NCBI GenBank assembly: GCA_019359435.1
Contig: JAHHHI010000055.1
Span: 124,001 to 188,000, forward strand
DNA length: 64,000 nucleotides
Direction: 5' to 3'
Origin: Kaiparowitsia implicata GSE-PSE-MK54-09C
GTDB lineage: Bacteria > Cyanobacteriota > Cyanobacteriia > Elainellales > Elainellaceae
The notes under the pieces were generated by a model. That model saw only the letters and a list, made by a program, of their open reading frames with translations. It was not told where the DNA came from and ran no database searches. A program made the translations under genes and the position numbers. Below are positions 8,029 to 16,101 of the stretch, in pieces (the stretch's first letter is position 1; each line of letters opens with the position of its first letter).

Positions 8029-8961
8029 TCATTCGGGTATAGTGCGCGTTGATACCCGTGATCCCCACACGGCGATCGCCACCCCTAGCAGCACCACCAA
8101 CGCCCCCAGCAGCACCACGCCCCCCGGATTTTCGCGAAACACCAGATAGCCCAGCACCGCAGACCCCACCGGTTCTGCCAGAATGGTGAGCGTGACCAGC
8201 GTAGGCGACACCCAGCGCACCGACCAATTGAGGCTGGTGTGCCCAATAGCCTGCGGAAATAGCGCCATCAACGCCACATAGCCATAGACTGCCGGGGAGA
8301 AGCCCCCATAGCTTGCGCCCACCAGCGGCGGCAGCGGCAGCAGCGTTAACGCTGCGAACGAATAGGTCAGCACCGCGTGGCGACCAATGGGCAGGCCGCG
8401 CTGCTGGGCTTCGCGGCCTAACAAAAAATAAAGGCTTACCGCCCAAGACCCTACCAGCGCCAGCCCGTTTCCGAGAAGCGGGTTAAGGCTGGCCGTGCTA
8501 TTGCCGCCATCGCCCAGGCTGATTACGATGCTGCCCACTAAGGCAGTGGCAATGCCAACGATGGTGAGACGCGACGGAATTTCGTGAAACCATCGCCACG
8601 ATAATAGCGCCACCCATACGGGATTTGTAGTGACTAGCGCAGTAGACGCAGCAATGGAGGTATAGGAGAGGGACGTGATCCAGGCGGCGAAATGGATGGC
8701 TAGAAACAGCCCCGCTGCGATGGAGTAACGCATGGCAGACGGCTCTAACGGTCGATCGCCCCCTTGCCGCCAAGCCGGAGCCACAATCAAACTGGCGATC
8801 GACATTCGCGCTGCCGCTAGCACCAGGCTCACCCCTAGGCCGCTGCTATCCGCCGCTTGCAGCGCTAGGCGAATAAAGATAGCCGCCGTCGAAACCGACA
8901 AAATTCCAATGGTCAAAATGGTGGCGATCGCCCACCGCGAGGGTCGGGGTGCAGAATGCAT
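8029..8961 (-). CDS. EamA/DMT-family permease
   Basis: A 310-residue integral membrane protein with about ten hydrophobic helices arranged as two EamA repeats. The N terminus AIATILTIGILSVSTAAIFIRLAL is typical, and the second-half segment PVGSAVLGYLVFREN resembles the end of RhaT/YdcZ-like transporters. It probably exports or imports small metabolites; the substrate cannot be told. The open frame starts at 9045, but the ATG at 8961 has GAGGAA eleven bases upstream and removes a non-family extension that would overlap the neighbouring gene. It is in the same direction as, and 22 bp downstream of, the coiled-coil gene at 8984-9367, so they may be co-transcribed. Confidence 0.85.
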   Translation of the reverse strand: MHSAPRPSRWAIATILTIGILSVSTAAIFIRLALQAADSSGLGVSLVLAAARMSIASLIVAPAWRQGGDRPLEPSAMRYSIAAGLFLAIHFAAWITSLSYTSIAASTALVTTNPVWVALLSWRWFHEIPSRLTIVGIATALVGSIVISLGDGGNSTASLNPLLGNGLALVGSWAVSLYFLLGREAQQRGLPIGRHAVLTYSFAALTLLPLPPLVGASYGGFSPAVYGYVALMALFPQAIGHTSLNWSVRWVSPTLVTLTILAEPVGSAVLGYLVFRENPGGVVLLGALVVLLGVAIAVWGSRVSTRTIPE

Positions 8962-8983
8962 CAGCAGCGTTTCCTCACGACAC

Positions 8984-9367
8984 CTAACCCGCACAGCTAC
9001 GCAACACCCAGCCCAGCACCACACCCAAGCTGACAAACCGCACAATCTGCCAAAATAGCTCCCGCACCCACGTGCTAGAAATCAGCTTGCTTTCTAGCGC
9101 CACTTCTAACTCCAACAAGCGTTGCTGCAACTGGTCTATTTCAGTTTTGAGCGATCGCAGCTTGGTCGCTCGATATTCTTGCTTTGCCTGCGACAGGCGC
9201 GCCTGCAACTCTCGCTGCTGCAGTTGGTCAGAGTGCACCTGGGCATAGCGCATTTTGAGATCATGGAGCGATCGCTCCATCTCGGTTAGCGCCTGCTCAA
9301 TATTGACCTCGGTTGCATCCTGAGAATTAGAATTTTGGGAATTGGAGCCGTTGGCGGGGCGCGTCAT
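8984..9367 (-). CDS. Small coiled-coil protein with C-terminal membrane anchor
   Basis: 127 residues, unnamed. Residues 1-20 are Asn/Ser-rich. About residues 22-95 form a continuous coiled coil rich in Gln, Leu, Glu and Arg. Residues ~105-123 (IVRFVSLGVVLGWVLRSC) form a single transmembrane helix, so it is probably a tail-anchored protein with its coiled coil in the cytoplasm. The length and the tail pattern W-V-R-E-L-F-W look like a conserved cyanobacterial hypothetical family. The role is unknown. Confidence 0.7.
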   Translation of the reverse strand: MTRPANGSNSQNSNSQDATEVNIEQALTEMERSLHDLKMRYAQVHSDQLQQRELQARLSQAKQEYRATKLRSLKTEIDQLQQRLLELEVALESKLISSTWVRELFWQIVRFVSLGVVLGWVLRSCAG

Positions 9368-9476
9368 GAAGCCTAAACACCCAGAGCTTGCTAGAGTGAA
9401 ATCAACACTATAGCAACCGCCGCACGCATAGCACCAACCCGTCCCCCCAAACCCTAAGCATCCACGTTATTTACCC

Positions 9477-9824
9477 ATGTCAGACGCTCGCCACCGCCAA
9501 CCGCTCATCGCCGAGACCCTAACCGCACCAGAAACGCAGTCATTTGCTGACGCGACCCCCCTGCAACTGGCGCAAGCGCTAGCAGAAAAGCTGGCGATCG
9601 CCCCCAATGACTGGCACAAGCTCAAGGGCAACCGCCAAGCCCGCGCGGCAGAACAAGTGGCGATCGCCCTAGTCTACCTGCTCAACCAAAACTCCGACGA
9701 AAGCTTAACCCGGCTCCAGCAAGCCTCGGGCTGGCTCGATCGATCCATCTCGGCCCCGCCTTGCCCAACCCACGGCACACCTGCGCCCAACCCAGCCGAG
9801 TCATCATCAGTCCCCACAGGTTAG
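9477..9824 (+). CDS. Conserved cyanobacterial small protein
   Basis: 115 residues, mostly helical and soluble, with a compact middle (LAEKLAIAPNDWHKLKGNRQARAAEQVAIALVYLL) and a conserved-looking C-terminal signature ending ISAPPCPTHG. I believe it belongs to a cyanobacteria-specific family of unknown function (possibly DUF6439, not verified). It starts at ATG 9477, divergent from the coiled-coil gene across 109 bp. No function is proposed. Confidence 0.65.
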   Translation: MSDARHRQPLIAETLTAPETQSFADATPLQLAQALAEKLAIAPNDWHKLKGNRQARAAEQVAIALVYLLNQNSDESLTRLQQASGWLDRSISAPPCPTHGTPAPNPAESSSVPTG

Positions 9825-9962
9825 GGAAGTCAGGAATCATTCCGGTGACCCTAGGGGAACACCAACCCCCCCAACCCTCTGCTGAAAAAAACTTCAGGTT
9901 GGTAAAGGCCCAAAACCCGTCTTACCCCGCACTGAGGGTTGTTTCAGGGGTGAAACCCTTGT

Positions 9963-10550
9963 TTACAGCGCAGACGGGCGGTGAATTACCCAGGCGATCG
10001 CCAACGGCAGCCCGACACCCAGCACCAAATTTGCCACCAGCCATAGCCCAGACAGCGTCAGATCCCACCCATAAATCTGAAAGCCGCTGCGCTGCGCTGA
10101 CTGCACCGCATCCCAGGCCAGATGCGCCGCCATGCCGACCGACAGCCCCATCGCCCCATCTAACAACCACTTCCACACCCGATGGGGACGCCACCCCAAC
10201 AGCCAGATGCTGAGCCCAATCAGCCCAGATGGAATCAGCACCGAGTGGAACAACCAGCTACGATGCAACAAAAAACGCCAGCCCCATACCCGATACAGCG
10301 GGATATCCCAGTCCGGCACCGCCATATAGAACCAGTCTGCTGACAGCAGCGGAATGCCGAGCTTGCGAAAGAAAAATAACCCACTCGCACCCCAAATCAC
10401 CATCATCACAAACACGATGGGGTTAATGCGTCGCGCCGAGCCTCCCATAAACCGCTCTAAGATTTGCCAGAAGATCACGCCTCCGGCCAATCCCACGATG
10501 AAGTGCATCAACTTGTCGGCAGAGAGAGCAATCATACCCATGGCGGACAC
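9963..10550 (-). CDS. Membrane-bound metal-dependent hydrolase-like protein (YdjM/DUF457-like)
   Basis: 195 residues with about five hydrophobic helices. Conserved polar groups sit at helix ends: ADKLMHF near the N terminus, VPDWDIPLYR, then HRSWLFHS, and later HLAWD. The PDWD...HRSxxFHS pattern matches the putative metal ligands of the YdjM/DUF457 family of inner-membrane hydrolases. The family's reaction is not firmly known, so the call rests on motif order. Adjacent Met codons at 10550 and 10541 leave the exact start open. Confidence 0.62.
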   Translation of the reverse strand: MSAMGMIALSADKLMHFIVGLAGGVIFWQILERFMGGSARRINPIVFVMMVIWGASGLFFFRKLGIPLLSADWFYMAVPDWDIPLYRVWGWRFLLHRSWLFHSVLIPSGLIGLSIWLLGWRPHRVWKWLLDGAMGLSVGMAAHLAWDAVQSAQRSGFQIYGWDLTLSGLWLVANLVLGVGLPLAIAWVIHRPSAL

Positions 10551-10870
10551 CCCACTAAATTCGCAACATCTGCGCGCGCCATACGACGTCTTACCCGATC
10601 ATTCAACTGGTATTCCTATCCCACTGCGCTTGCAGTACGGCTGGATGTTTGTCTTCTGGTAAACGTTGGCTGGGCGACGGCTCCATAAAAAGGCTCGCCC
10701 TACCCCACTTAACCGTTGCCATTGTTAGTTCGAGCTGCCAATTCAGCACGCATTGGCGCAGAACAATGCGTGTTTCACAATACCATTCTGAATCACGGTA
10801 GCAGAGTCAAAAACCCCTGGGATGCATCCCACCTGCGACACACCGCACACCCTTTCCACGCGAATTTAGC
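10551..10870. other. Non-coding spacer left of the MITE-like element
   Basis: Short frames (10354-10662, 10464-10688) are antisense to or run out of the neighbouring hydrolase gene and look like shadows. Nothing else is recognisable before the inverted-repeat element at 10871. Confidence 0.4.
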
Positions 10871-11002
10871 CTAGGGCGTGTCATCAATTCCAACCAAACG
10901 CCTGATGCTATGAGCGTTACCACGCCCGACCCAAAAACCAGCCTAGGGGCTGTGACTGTTGATTTCTGGGATATTCAGAGGCTAATTGATGACACCCCCT
11001 AG
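10871..11002 (+). mobile_element. MITE-like element, copy 1 (132 bp)
   Basis: Both ends carry the same terminal inverted repeat, CTAGGGCGTGTCATCAATT on the left and, read inward from the right, CTAGGGGGTGTCATCAATT. The second copy (22259-22390) is exactly the same length in the opposite orientation; my hand alignment shows about seven substitutions and two single-base indels. It has no coding capacity, so a non-autonomous element mobilised by a transposase encoded elsewhere is the best reading. The ends may include a duplicated CTAG or TA target. Confidence 0.82.
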
Positions 11003-11093
11003 CAAGGGGTGCCGAGCCTTCCGCAAAACCCACCCAAAATCCTTACCTGTTTAGGACGACCTTCAACCCTTCAGTTGAAGACATGGGATAGCG

Positions 11094-12710
11094 TTATTCC
11101 CCATCATCGGGTTTGGATGGCGGCGTAGGGGGCGACTCTTCGGCAGTGGGCTGACGCGTGGCAAGACTTTGCCAATCTACTTTGCCAGACGCGGTGGCTT
11201 TGCTTTCGACGGGGATGTCGTCTGCTTCTAACGTCGTGAGAATGTCATCTGTCAGCGATGAGAGAACGGCTAACCGGTTAGCCTGCTTTTCGATGGTTTT
11301 CTCAAACAGGTTGCGAACAAGTCTGCCATTGCCAAAGGTGCGATCGCGCACCATATACAGCTCTTCAAATAAATGCGTTAGGCGCGACTTCGCATCAGAC
11401 GTGAGGTGAAAGTGGCTCTTTTTGCAGAGGATTTCAAAAATGCCCAACAGTTCCTCAGGGGTATAGTCGTTGAAGTAAAAGTAGCGGTTAAAGCGTGACT
11501 TGAGCCCTGGGTTAGAGTCGATGAAGTGGGTCATCTCATCGGTATAGCCCGCCACGATTACGACCAGGCGATCGCGGTGATCTTCCATGCGCTTCAGCAA
11601 AATATCCACCGCTTCTTGCCCAAAGTCGCGCCCGCCATCGCGAGGCACGAGCGCATAGGCTTCGTCGATCAGCAGCACCCCATCCAGCGCGGATTCTACC
11701 AGTTCATCGACCCGCTTTGCCGTTTGGCCGATGTAGCCTGCCACCATGCCCGAGCGGTCGGTTTCGATCAGATGCCCTTTCTTCAGAAAACCTAGCCCTT
11801 TATAGATGCGGCTGATCAATCGCCCGACTGTGGTTTTGCCTGTTCCCGGTGGCCCACAAAACACAGAGTGCAGCGACACTTGGGTTTTAGCAAGGCCCCG
11901 ATCTGCCCGAATTTTTTGCACCTTGAGCAAATTCGTCAGCGTGCGCACTTCTTCTTTGATATTCTCCATGCCGACCAGTTCATCCAGTTCTGCCAATGCC
12001 TCGGCCAGAATGTGGCTGAGGTCTTCGTCGCTGGGGGGCGGCGGTTCAGCAGCAGCAGCGGCGGGGCCAGCGGTGGAGCCGACTAGGCTTGCTCCGGTTG
12101 AGGAGGCTCCGTCAGAGGCCGGCGGCGCTATGGGGGTTGGGTTAACGACTTTGGTGAGGGCCTTAGCCAGCCCGTCTTGGTAGCTGTCAATGGGGGTGTA
12201 GGTGTGGAGTAGCTGCCACACGCCCGATAGCGCTTCCATTTCTTGCATGGTGATGGTGCCGTCAGACTTGACGAGCACTTGGGCAAATTTATAGATGGCG
12301 TTGGTGATATCGGTGGCGTAGTGGGTGTGGCGCTCTTTATCCAGTTGGTTCAGCAGGGTGGGGAGTTCTAGCGCGTCGGCGGGCTGAAGCTTGGTGCGCT
12401 CTAAAATGGTTTGCAGGGTGAATTTTTGGTACTGTAGGCGATCGCCATCCGAAAAATCCCAACTGTTAAGCGCCACGTTTAGGGCTTTTTTATCCTGACG
12501 CAGCAGGGCATACATCATTAAATAGGCCAGCAGCTCAGAGGAGCTAATTTCTTGATTGCTGCGGGCGCAAATCTGCACAATTTTTGCCAGATCCAGCAGC
12601 ACCAAATCCGCCAGTTTAGGGTCGATTGCGAGCAGCGGTTCAAAGGCGCGATAGAGCAAGTTGGCTTCTTGCCGAACTTGCTTGAAGTTCACAATCTGGC
12701 GAAAGTCCAC
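11094..12710 (-). CDS. AAA+ ATPase of the SpoVK/CbbX type with N-terminal TerB-like region
   Basis: 538 residues. Residues ~1-190 are helical and include LVKSDGTITMQEMEAL, reminiscent of a TerB-like domain. A Pro/Ala/Ser-rich linker (~195-235) follows, then a CbxX/CfqX/SpoVK AAA+ module: GPPGTGKT at 286-293, pore-loop-like GYIGQT, Walker B LLIDEAYAL, the RFNRYFYF region with the arginine finger and the FGNGRLVRNL sensor-2 helix. This class remodels proteins, for example Rubisco activation by CbbX, but no Rubisco gene is near and the N terminus differs from CbbX. It is probably cytoplasmic and hexameric. The TGG-linked start MDFRQIVNF is used. Confidence 0.85.
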   Translation of the reverse strand: MDFRQIVNFKQVRQEANLLYRAFEPLLAIDPKLADLVLLDLAKIVQICARSNQEISSSELLAYLMMYALLRQDKKALNVALNSWDFSDGDRLQYQKFTLQTILERTKLQPADALELPTLLNQLDKERHTHYATDITNAIYKFAQVLVKSDGTITMQEMEALSGVWQLLHTYTPIDSYQDGLAKALTKVVNPTPIAPPASDGASSTGASLVGSTAGPAAAAAEPPPPSDEDLSHILAEALAELDELVGMENIKEEVRTLTNLLKVQKIRADRGLAKTQVSLHSVFCGPPGTGKTTVGRLISRIYKGLGFLKKGHLIETDRSGMVAGYIGQTAKRVDELVESALDGVLLIDEAYALVPRDGGRDFGQEAVDILLKRMEDHRDRLVVIVAGYTDEMTHFIDSNPGLKSRFNRYFYFNDYTPEELLGIFEILCKKSHFHLTSDAKSRLTHLFEELYMVRDRTFGNGRLVRNLFEKTIEKQANRLAVLSSLTDDILTTLEADDIPVESKATASGKVDWQSLATRQPTAEESPPTPPSKPDDGE

Positions 12711-12907
12711 GGCAGTCTCCTAGGGGTCCTGTGGGTGATGGATGGCAGCATGGGCAAAACCATTCTTTATCCTAAACGGTTTGTCCTGCCCCTACATGGT
12801 TTGGCCCGACATGGGCGAGTGGTAGTCCGATCGAAAGTGCTATTGAAAGTGCTTGGGTAGAGCGAGAACAGCCTTGACCCACCCAGTCATGCCCCATTTA
12901 GACCTCT

Positions 12908-13495
12908 CTACTGGGTTTGGAGGGTTTGCAAATCGGCAGGCGTGTTGCAATTGAACAGCACCTGCGGATCGACGGCGGCGATGGGCTGCACGGGCTGTGT
13001 CTGGAGCCACACCTGGAACGATCGCCCGCCATCTGCCACAAACGGTAGCAAGGTGTCTAGGCACGCTGGGCGGTAGAAGCCACACAGGGGTTCCCATCCG
13101 GCGGCGCTGTGGGGAAGGTGGGCGATCGCCCCTGCCTCCACTGCCCCTAAGCCCGCGGCCCACCCCTGCACGACATCCGCCGTCAGCCGGGGCAAATCGC
13201 AGGCCAACAGCAGCGCCCAATCGGGATGAGTCGCCCTCAGCAATGGCGGCAATGCCTGAGCCACAGCCACCAGCGGCCCCTTGGCGCTAGCGTCTTCCAC
13301 CAAGGCGCAAGGATGGGGCACGAGGTCGCGGTAGCGGTCAGCCTGGGGGGCGACCACCCACACCTGCTCAGCCACCTGTTGGGCAATCTGGCATGTTCGC
13401 GATAACAGCGACAGGCCCTCTAGTTCAATCCGGGCTTTATCTTGGCCCATGCGGCGGCTTTTGCCCCCCGCGAGCACCAGTGCGGCAATCGTCAT
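12908..13495 (-). CDS. mobA: Molybdenum cofactor guanylyltransferase
   Basis: Transfers GMP from GTP to molybdopterin to make the MGD cofactor, as used by enzymes such as nitrate reductase. 195 residues; the nucleotide-binding signature LVLAGGKSRRMGQDK starts at residue 7 and the metal-binding LLACDLP is in the middle. Its ATG overlaps the stop of the upstream TPR-glycosyltransferase gene as ATGA, so it is last in that leftward operon and probably translated by re-initiation. No other cofactor genes are in the window. The spacer 12711-12907 has no gene I can support. Confidence 0.92.
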   Translation of the reverse strand: MTIAALVLAGGKSRRMGQDKARIELEGLSLLSRTCQIAQQVAEQVWVVAPQADRYRDLVPHPCALVEDASAKGPLVAVAQALPPLLRATHPDWALLLACDLPRLTADVVQGWAAGLGAVEAGAIAHLPHSAAGWEPLCGFYRPACLDTLLPFVADGGRSFQVWLQTQPVQPIAAVDPQVLFNCNTPADLQTLQTQ

Positions 13496-16101
13496 CGGGT
13501 CAGTCCTCCGTGCATCAGGAGCGATCGCACCTGGTCGATATCCACATAGATATCATCCAGGCGGGGATAGGGGCTCAGCAGGCGATGCAGCGCGGCCCCT
13601 TCGGGCTGTAGCCCTAGCCCATAGGCATAGCGCGCCCCCACCAAATTGCTCAGCACCCAATAGCAGGGATACACAAAGCTGGGGGAAAACAACTCCACCA
13701 CCTGCGTGCCGGGTTGGCAAAAGGCAAGATTGGTGAGGCCGCTGCCGTGGGGCGCAACAATGACCTCGGCATTGGCAAACAGAGCCGCCTGTTCGCGTAC
13801 CGACCGCGACTCTAGCGACACCGCCACAAACCCAAACTCCGCCAGCATCTCTAGCAAGGCGGGTTCGTTGAGGACGCGGCGAGCGGTGGCGGTATTGCGG
13901 CTGATATAGAGCCGCGTTAAGGGCTGAGCCGCAGACCCCGTCGGCAACACTAGCTGCTTGAGCCAATCGCAGACCCAAGAGGGCATCCAGGCGACGGTTC
14001 CAGGAAACGAGGGCACGATTAGCCGAGCGGCCTGCACATGGCTGTGGCGGCGAGGCGTGAGCACTTTTTCTGAGGGAATCCCCACCAGCTGCAACAGCTC
14101 TCGCTGATAGGGCTGGCGATCGCTCACCCAAAATCGATCCACCTCTGCCAGGTCAATGCCAGCCTGGTGCAGTAGCTCCAGCCGAGGCAAGCAGTCCAGC
14201 ATCCAGTGAAAATACACCTCGTTGGAGAGGCCCCCAAGCACCGCGATGGTTTCGTCATACGGTTCGACGGGCGGCATGGCCTGCGTTTGAAAGAGCCAAT
14301 GCTGCTCCGGCAGTATCGCCACATCCGGGCTGAGGATGGGAAACTGAGGCGACAGATCGGCCACGAGCTGATTCTCGGCAGTAAGAATGGCCGTGCTGCT
14401 TTGGTCGGGGTCAATCCACACCCGCCCGTGGGGCAAGGTTGTGACAAAGCTGCCCGGCAAGGGCATCTGCTCAGCAAAGCGAAAGCTGGGGTGCAGTTCG
14501 GCGTCGAGCGTGAGGGGGGGCGTGAGCAGGATCGACTGGGAGGAGTGAACGGAATGGCGGGTGACAGGGCTGGCGATCGCCCCATCGGGAGTGGCCCCAG
14601 GCATGATGGGCTGATACGGGGTGAGATCTGTGATGACGCCCTGCTGCTGCGCCGTGGTCAACTGCTCAGCAACCGTGGGAGCCAGGTTCGAGTCCAGCGC
14701 ATAAACCTGGCGCAGGCTGGCGATCGCGCCCTCCGTCTCTCCCAAGTGCAGTTGGGCGATCGCCCGATTAAGCCACCCTTCCACCGCAACGGGATAGCGT
14801 GTTAAGTATCGATCATACATCTCTCTTGCCTGCGCCCACTGCCACTGCCGCTGCCAGAGTTGCCCCAGCACCAAGAGCAATTGGGGATGATCGGGTTGCT
14901 GCTGCTCTACAGGCTGGAGCGCTGCCAGTGCTGCATCTAGAGCGCCGACCTGGGTCAACTGCTGCGCCAGTTCCAGGTGCAGAGCCAGATGGTGAGGGGC
15001 GATCGCCACCCCCCGCTGCGCCAGCTCTATCCCCCGTTGGGGTTGCCCCAGGGCCACCCAGCACTGGCTGAGGTAGAGGTAGCAGTCGGCATTCTGCGCA
15101 TCACTCGTGAGGGCTTGGTGAAAGAGGGCGATCGCATCGAACCATTGCCCCATCCGTTGCGCACAACAGCCCGCCGCAATTGCAGGCTGCGCGGGCGAGG
15201 TGGGGGCAACCAACGCCTGCACCAACGTAGTCGCCAGGGACTCGGCCTGCCACGCGGCCGCATAGTCCGGGTGGAGCGTCAGCGCATGTTGCCAGTGGGC
15301 GATCGCCCCAGTCACCTCTCCCAGTTGCAGCAGCACCCCCCCGCGATCGCCCCACGCAGCGGCCCACTGAGGGGCTAGGGCGATCGCCCGGTGATAGCAG
15401 TCGGCGGCAGCCTGCCAGTGTTGCTGTTGGGTATAGCATTGCCCAAGCCGATGATGCAGATCAGCGGTGGGCGTCTCCTCTAGCAAGCGTCGATAGTGAG
15501 CAATGGCTTCATCCCAGTTCCCTACACTCTGATGGGCATGCGCCAAGGCAGTCTGGGCGGCGACCCAGTCCAGGGTTCCGGTGGGAGCGATCTCTAGCGC
15601 CGCATGCCAGTGGGCGATCGCCCCGACATCGTCTCCCCGCCGCAGCAATTGATGGCCCAGTAACACCAGCGCGGCTGACTCCTCGGGTGCAAGCTCGATC
15701 CACGCCTGAGCCAGCCGCTCCAAGGCAGCCGGGTGATGCACCCCAGGCGACGCCTGAATCTGTTGAGCCGTGTGCGCTAGCGCCTGCGCCAATTCTTGAC
15801 CCCACGCCTCAAGCTGCGCCGCATCCCCTTGGCTGAGCACCTCCCACCAAACGGACTGGGCTTGATCAACCTCCCCTTGCAGCAGCCAGGCAATGCCCAA
15901 CTGCCAGCCCAGCGCGCGTGGCTCAGGTCGATCCACGGCACAGTCTGACACCAGCGGTGTGAGTTGGGCGATCGCCCCAGCACAATCCCCAGCGGCGATC
16001 GCAGTCTGGGCGATCGCCAGCGCCGCCAAATTTCGCTCACGCGCAGCGTCTATGTCTGAACCCACATCTGAGCCCACATCCGACCTGGCACCCTCTGTCA
16101 T
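13492..16101 (-). CDS. TPR-repeat protein with C-terminal family 61 glycosyltransferase (DUF563)
   Basis: 869 residues. About residues 20-480 are tandem TPR helices with repeated GxxxxAIAHW/xxxAL spacing. About 560-869 is a DUF563/GT61 domain: YFHWMLDCLPRLELL, FWVSDRQPYQRELL, RLYISRNTATARRVLNE, and the conserved VIVAPHGSGLTNLAFCQPGTQVVE region. It likely transfers a sugar to protein or polysaccharide, with TPRs binding the acceptor. The frame extends to 16206, but ATG 16101 overlaps the upstream stop as ATGA and is chosen. The N terminus carries a small GSDV repeat. The membrane-free sequence suggests a cytoplasmic enzyme. Confidence 0.85.
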   Translation of the reverse strand: MTEGARSDVGSDVGSDIDAARERNLAALAIAQTAIAAGDCAGAIAQLTPLVSDCAVDRPEPRALGWQLGIAWLLQGEVDQAQSVWWEVLSQGDAAQLEAWGQELAQALAHTAQQIQASPGVHHPAALERLAQAWIELAPEESAALVLLGHQLLRRGDDVGAIAHWHAALEIAPTGTLDWVAAQTALAHAHQSVGNWDEAIAHYRRLLEETPTADLHHRLGQCYTQQQHWQAAADCYHRAIALAPQWAAAWGDRGGVLLQLGEVTGAIAHWQHALTLHPDYAAAWQAESLATTLVQALVAPTSPAQPAIAAGCCAQRMGQWFDAIALFHQALTSDAQNADCYLYLSQCWVALGQPQRGIELAQRGVAIAPHHLALHLELAQQLTQVGALDAALAALQPVEQQQPDHPQLLLVLGQLWQRQWQWAQAREMYDRYLTRYPVAVEGWLNRAIAQLHLGETEGAIASLRQVYALDSNLAPTVAEQLTTAQQQGVITDLTPYQPIMPGATPDGAIASPVTRHSVHSSQSILLTPPLTLDAELHPSFRFAEQMPLPGSFVTTLPHGRVWIDPDQSSTAILTAENQLVADLSPQFPILSPDVAILPEQHWLFQTQAMPPVEPYDETIAVLGGLSNEVYFHWMLDCLPRLELLHQAGIDLAEVDRFWVSDRQPYQRELLQLVGIPSEKVLTPRRHSHVQAARLIVPSFPGTVAWMPSWVCDWLKQLVLPTGSAAQPLTRLYISRNTATARRVLNEPALLEMLAEFGFVAVSLESRSVREQAALFANAEVIVAPHGSGLTNLAFCQPGTQVVELFSPSFVYPCYWVLSNLVGARYAYGLGLQPEGAALHRLLSPYPRLDDIYVDIDQVRSLLMHGGLTR

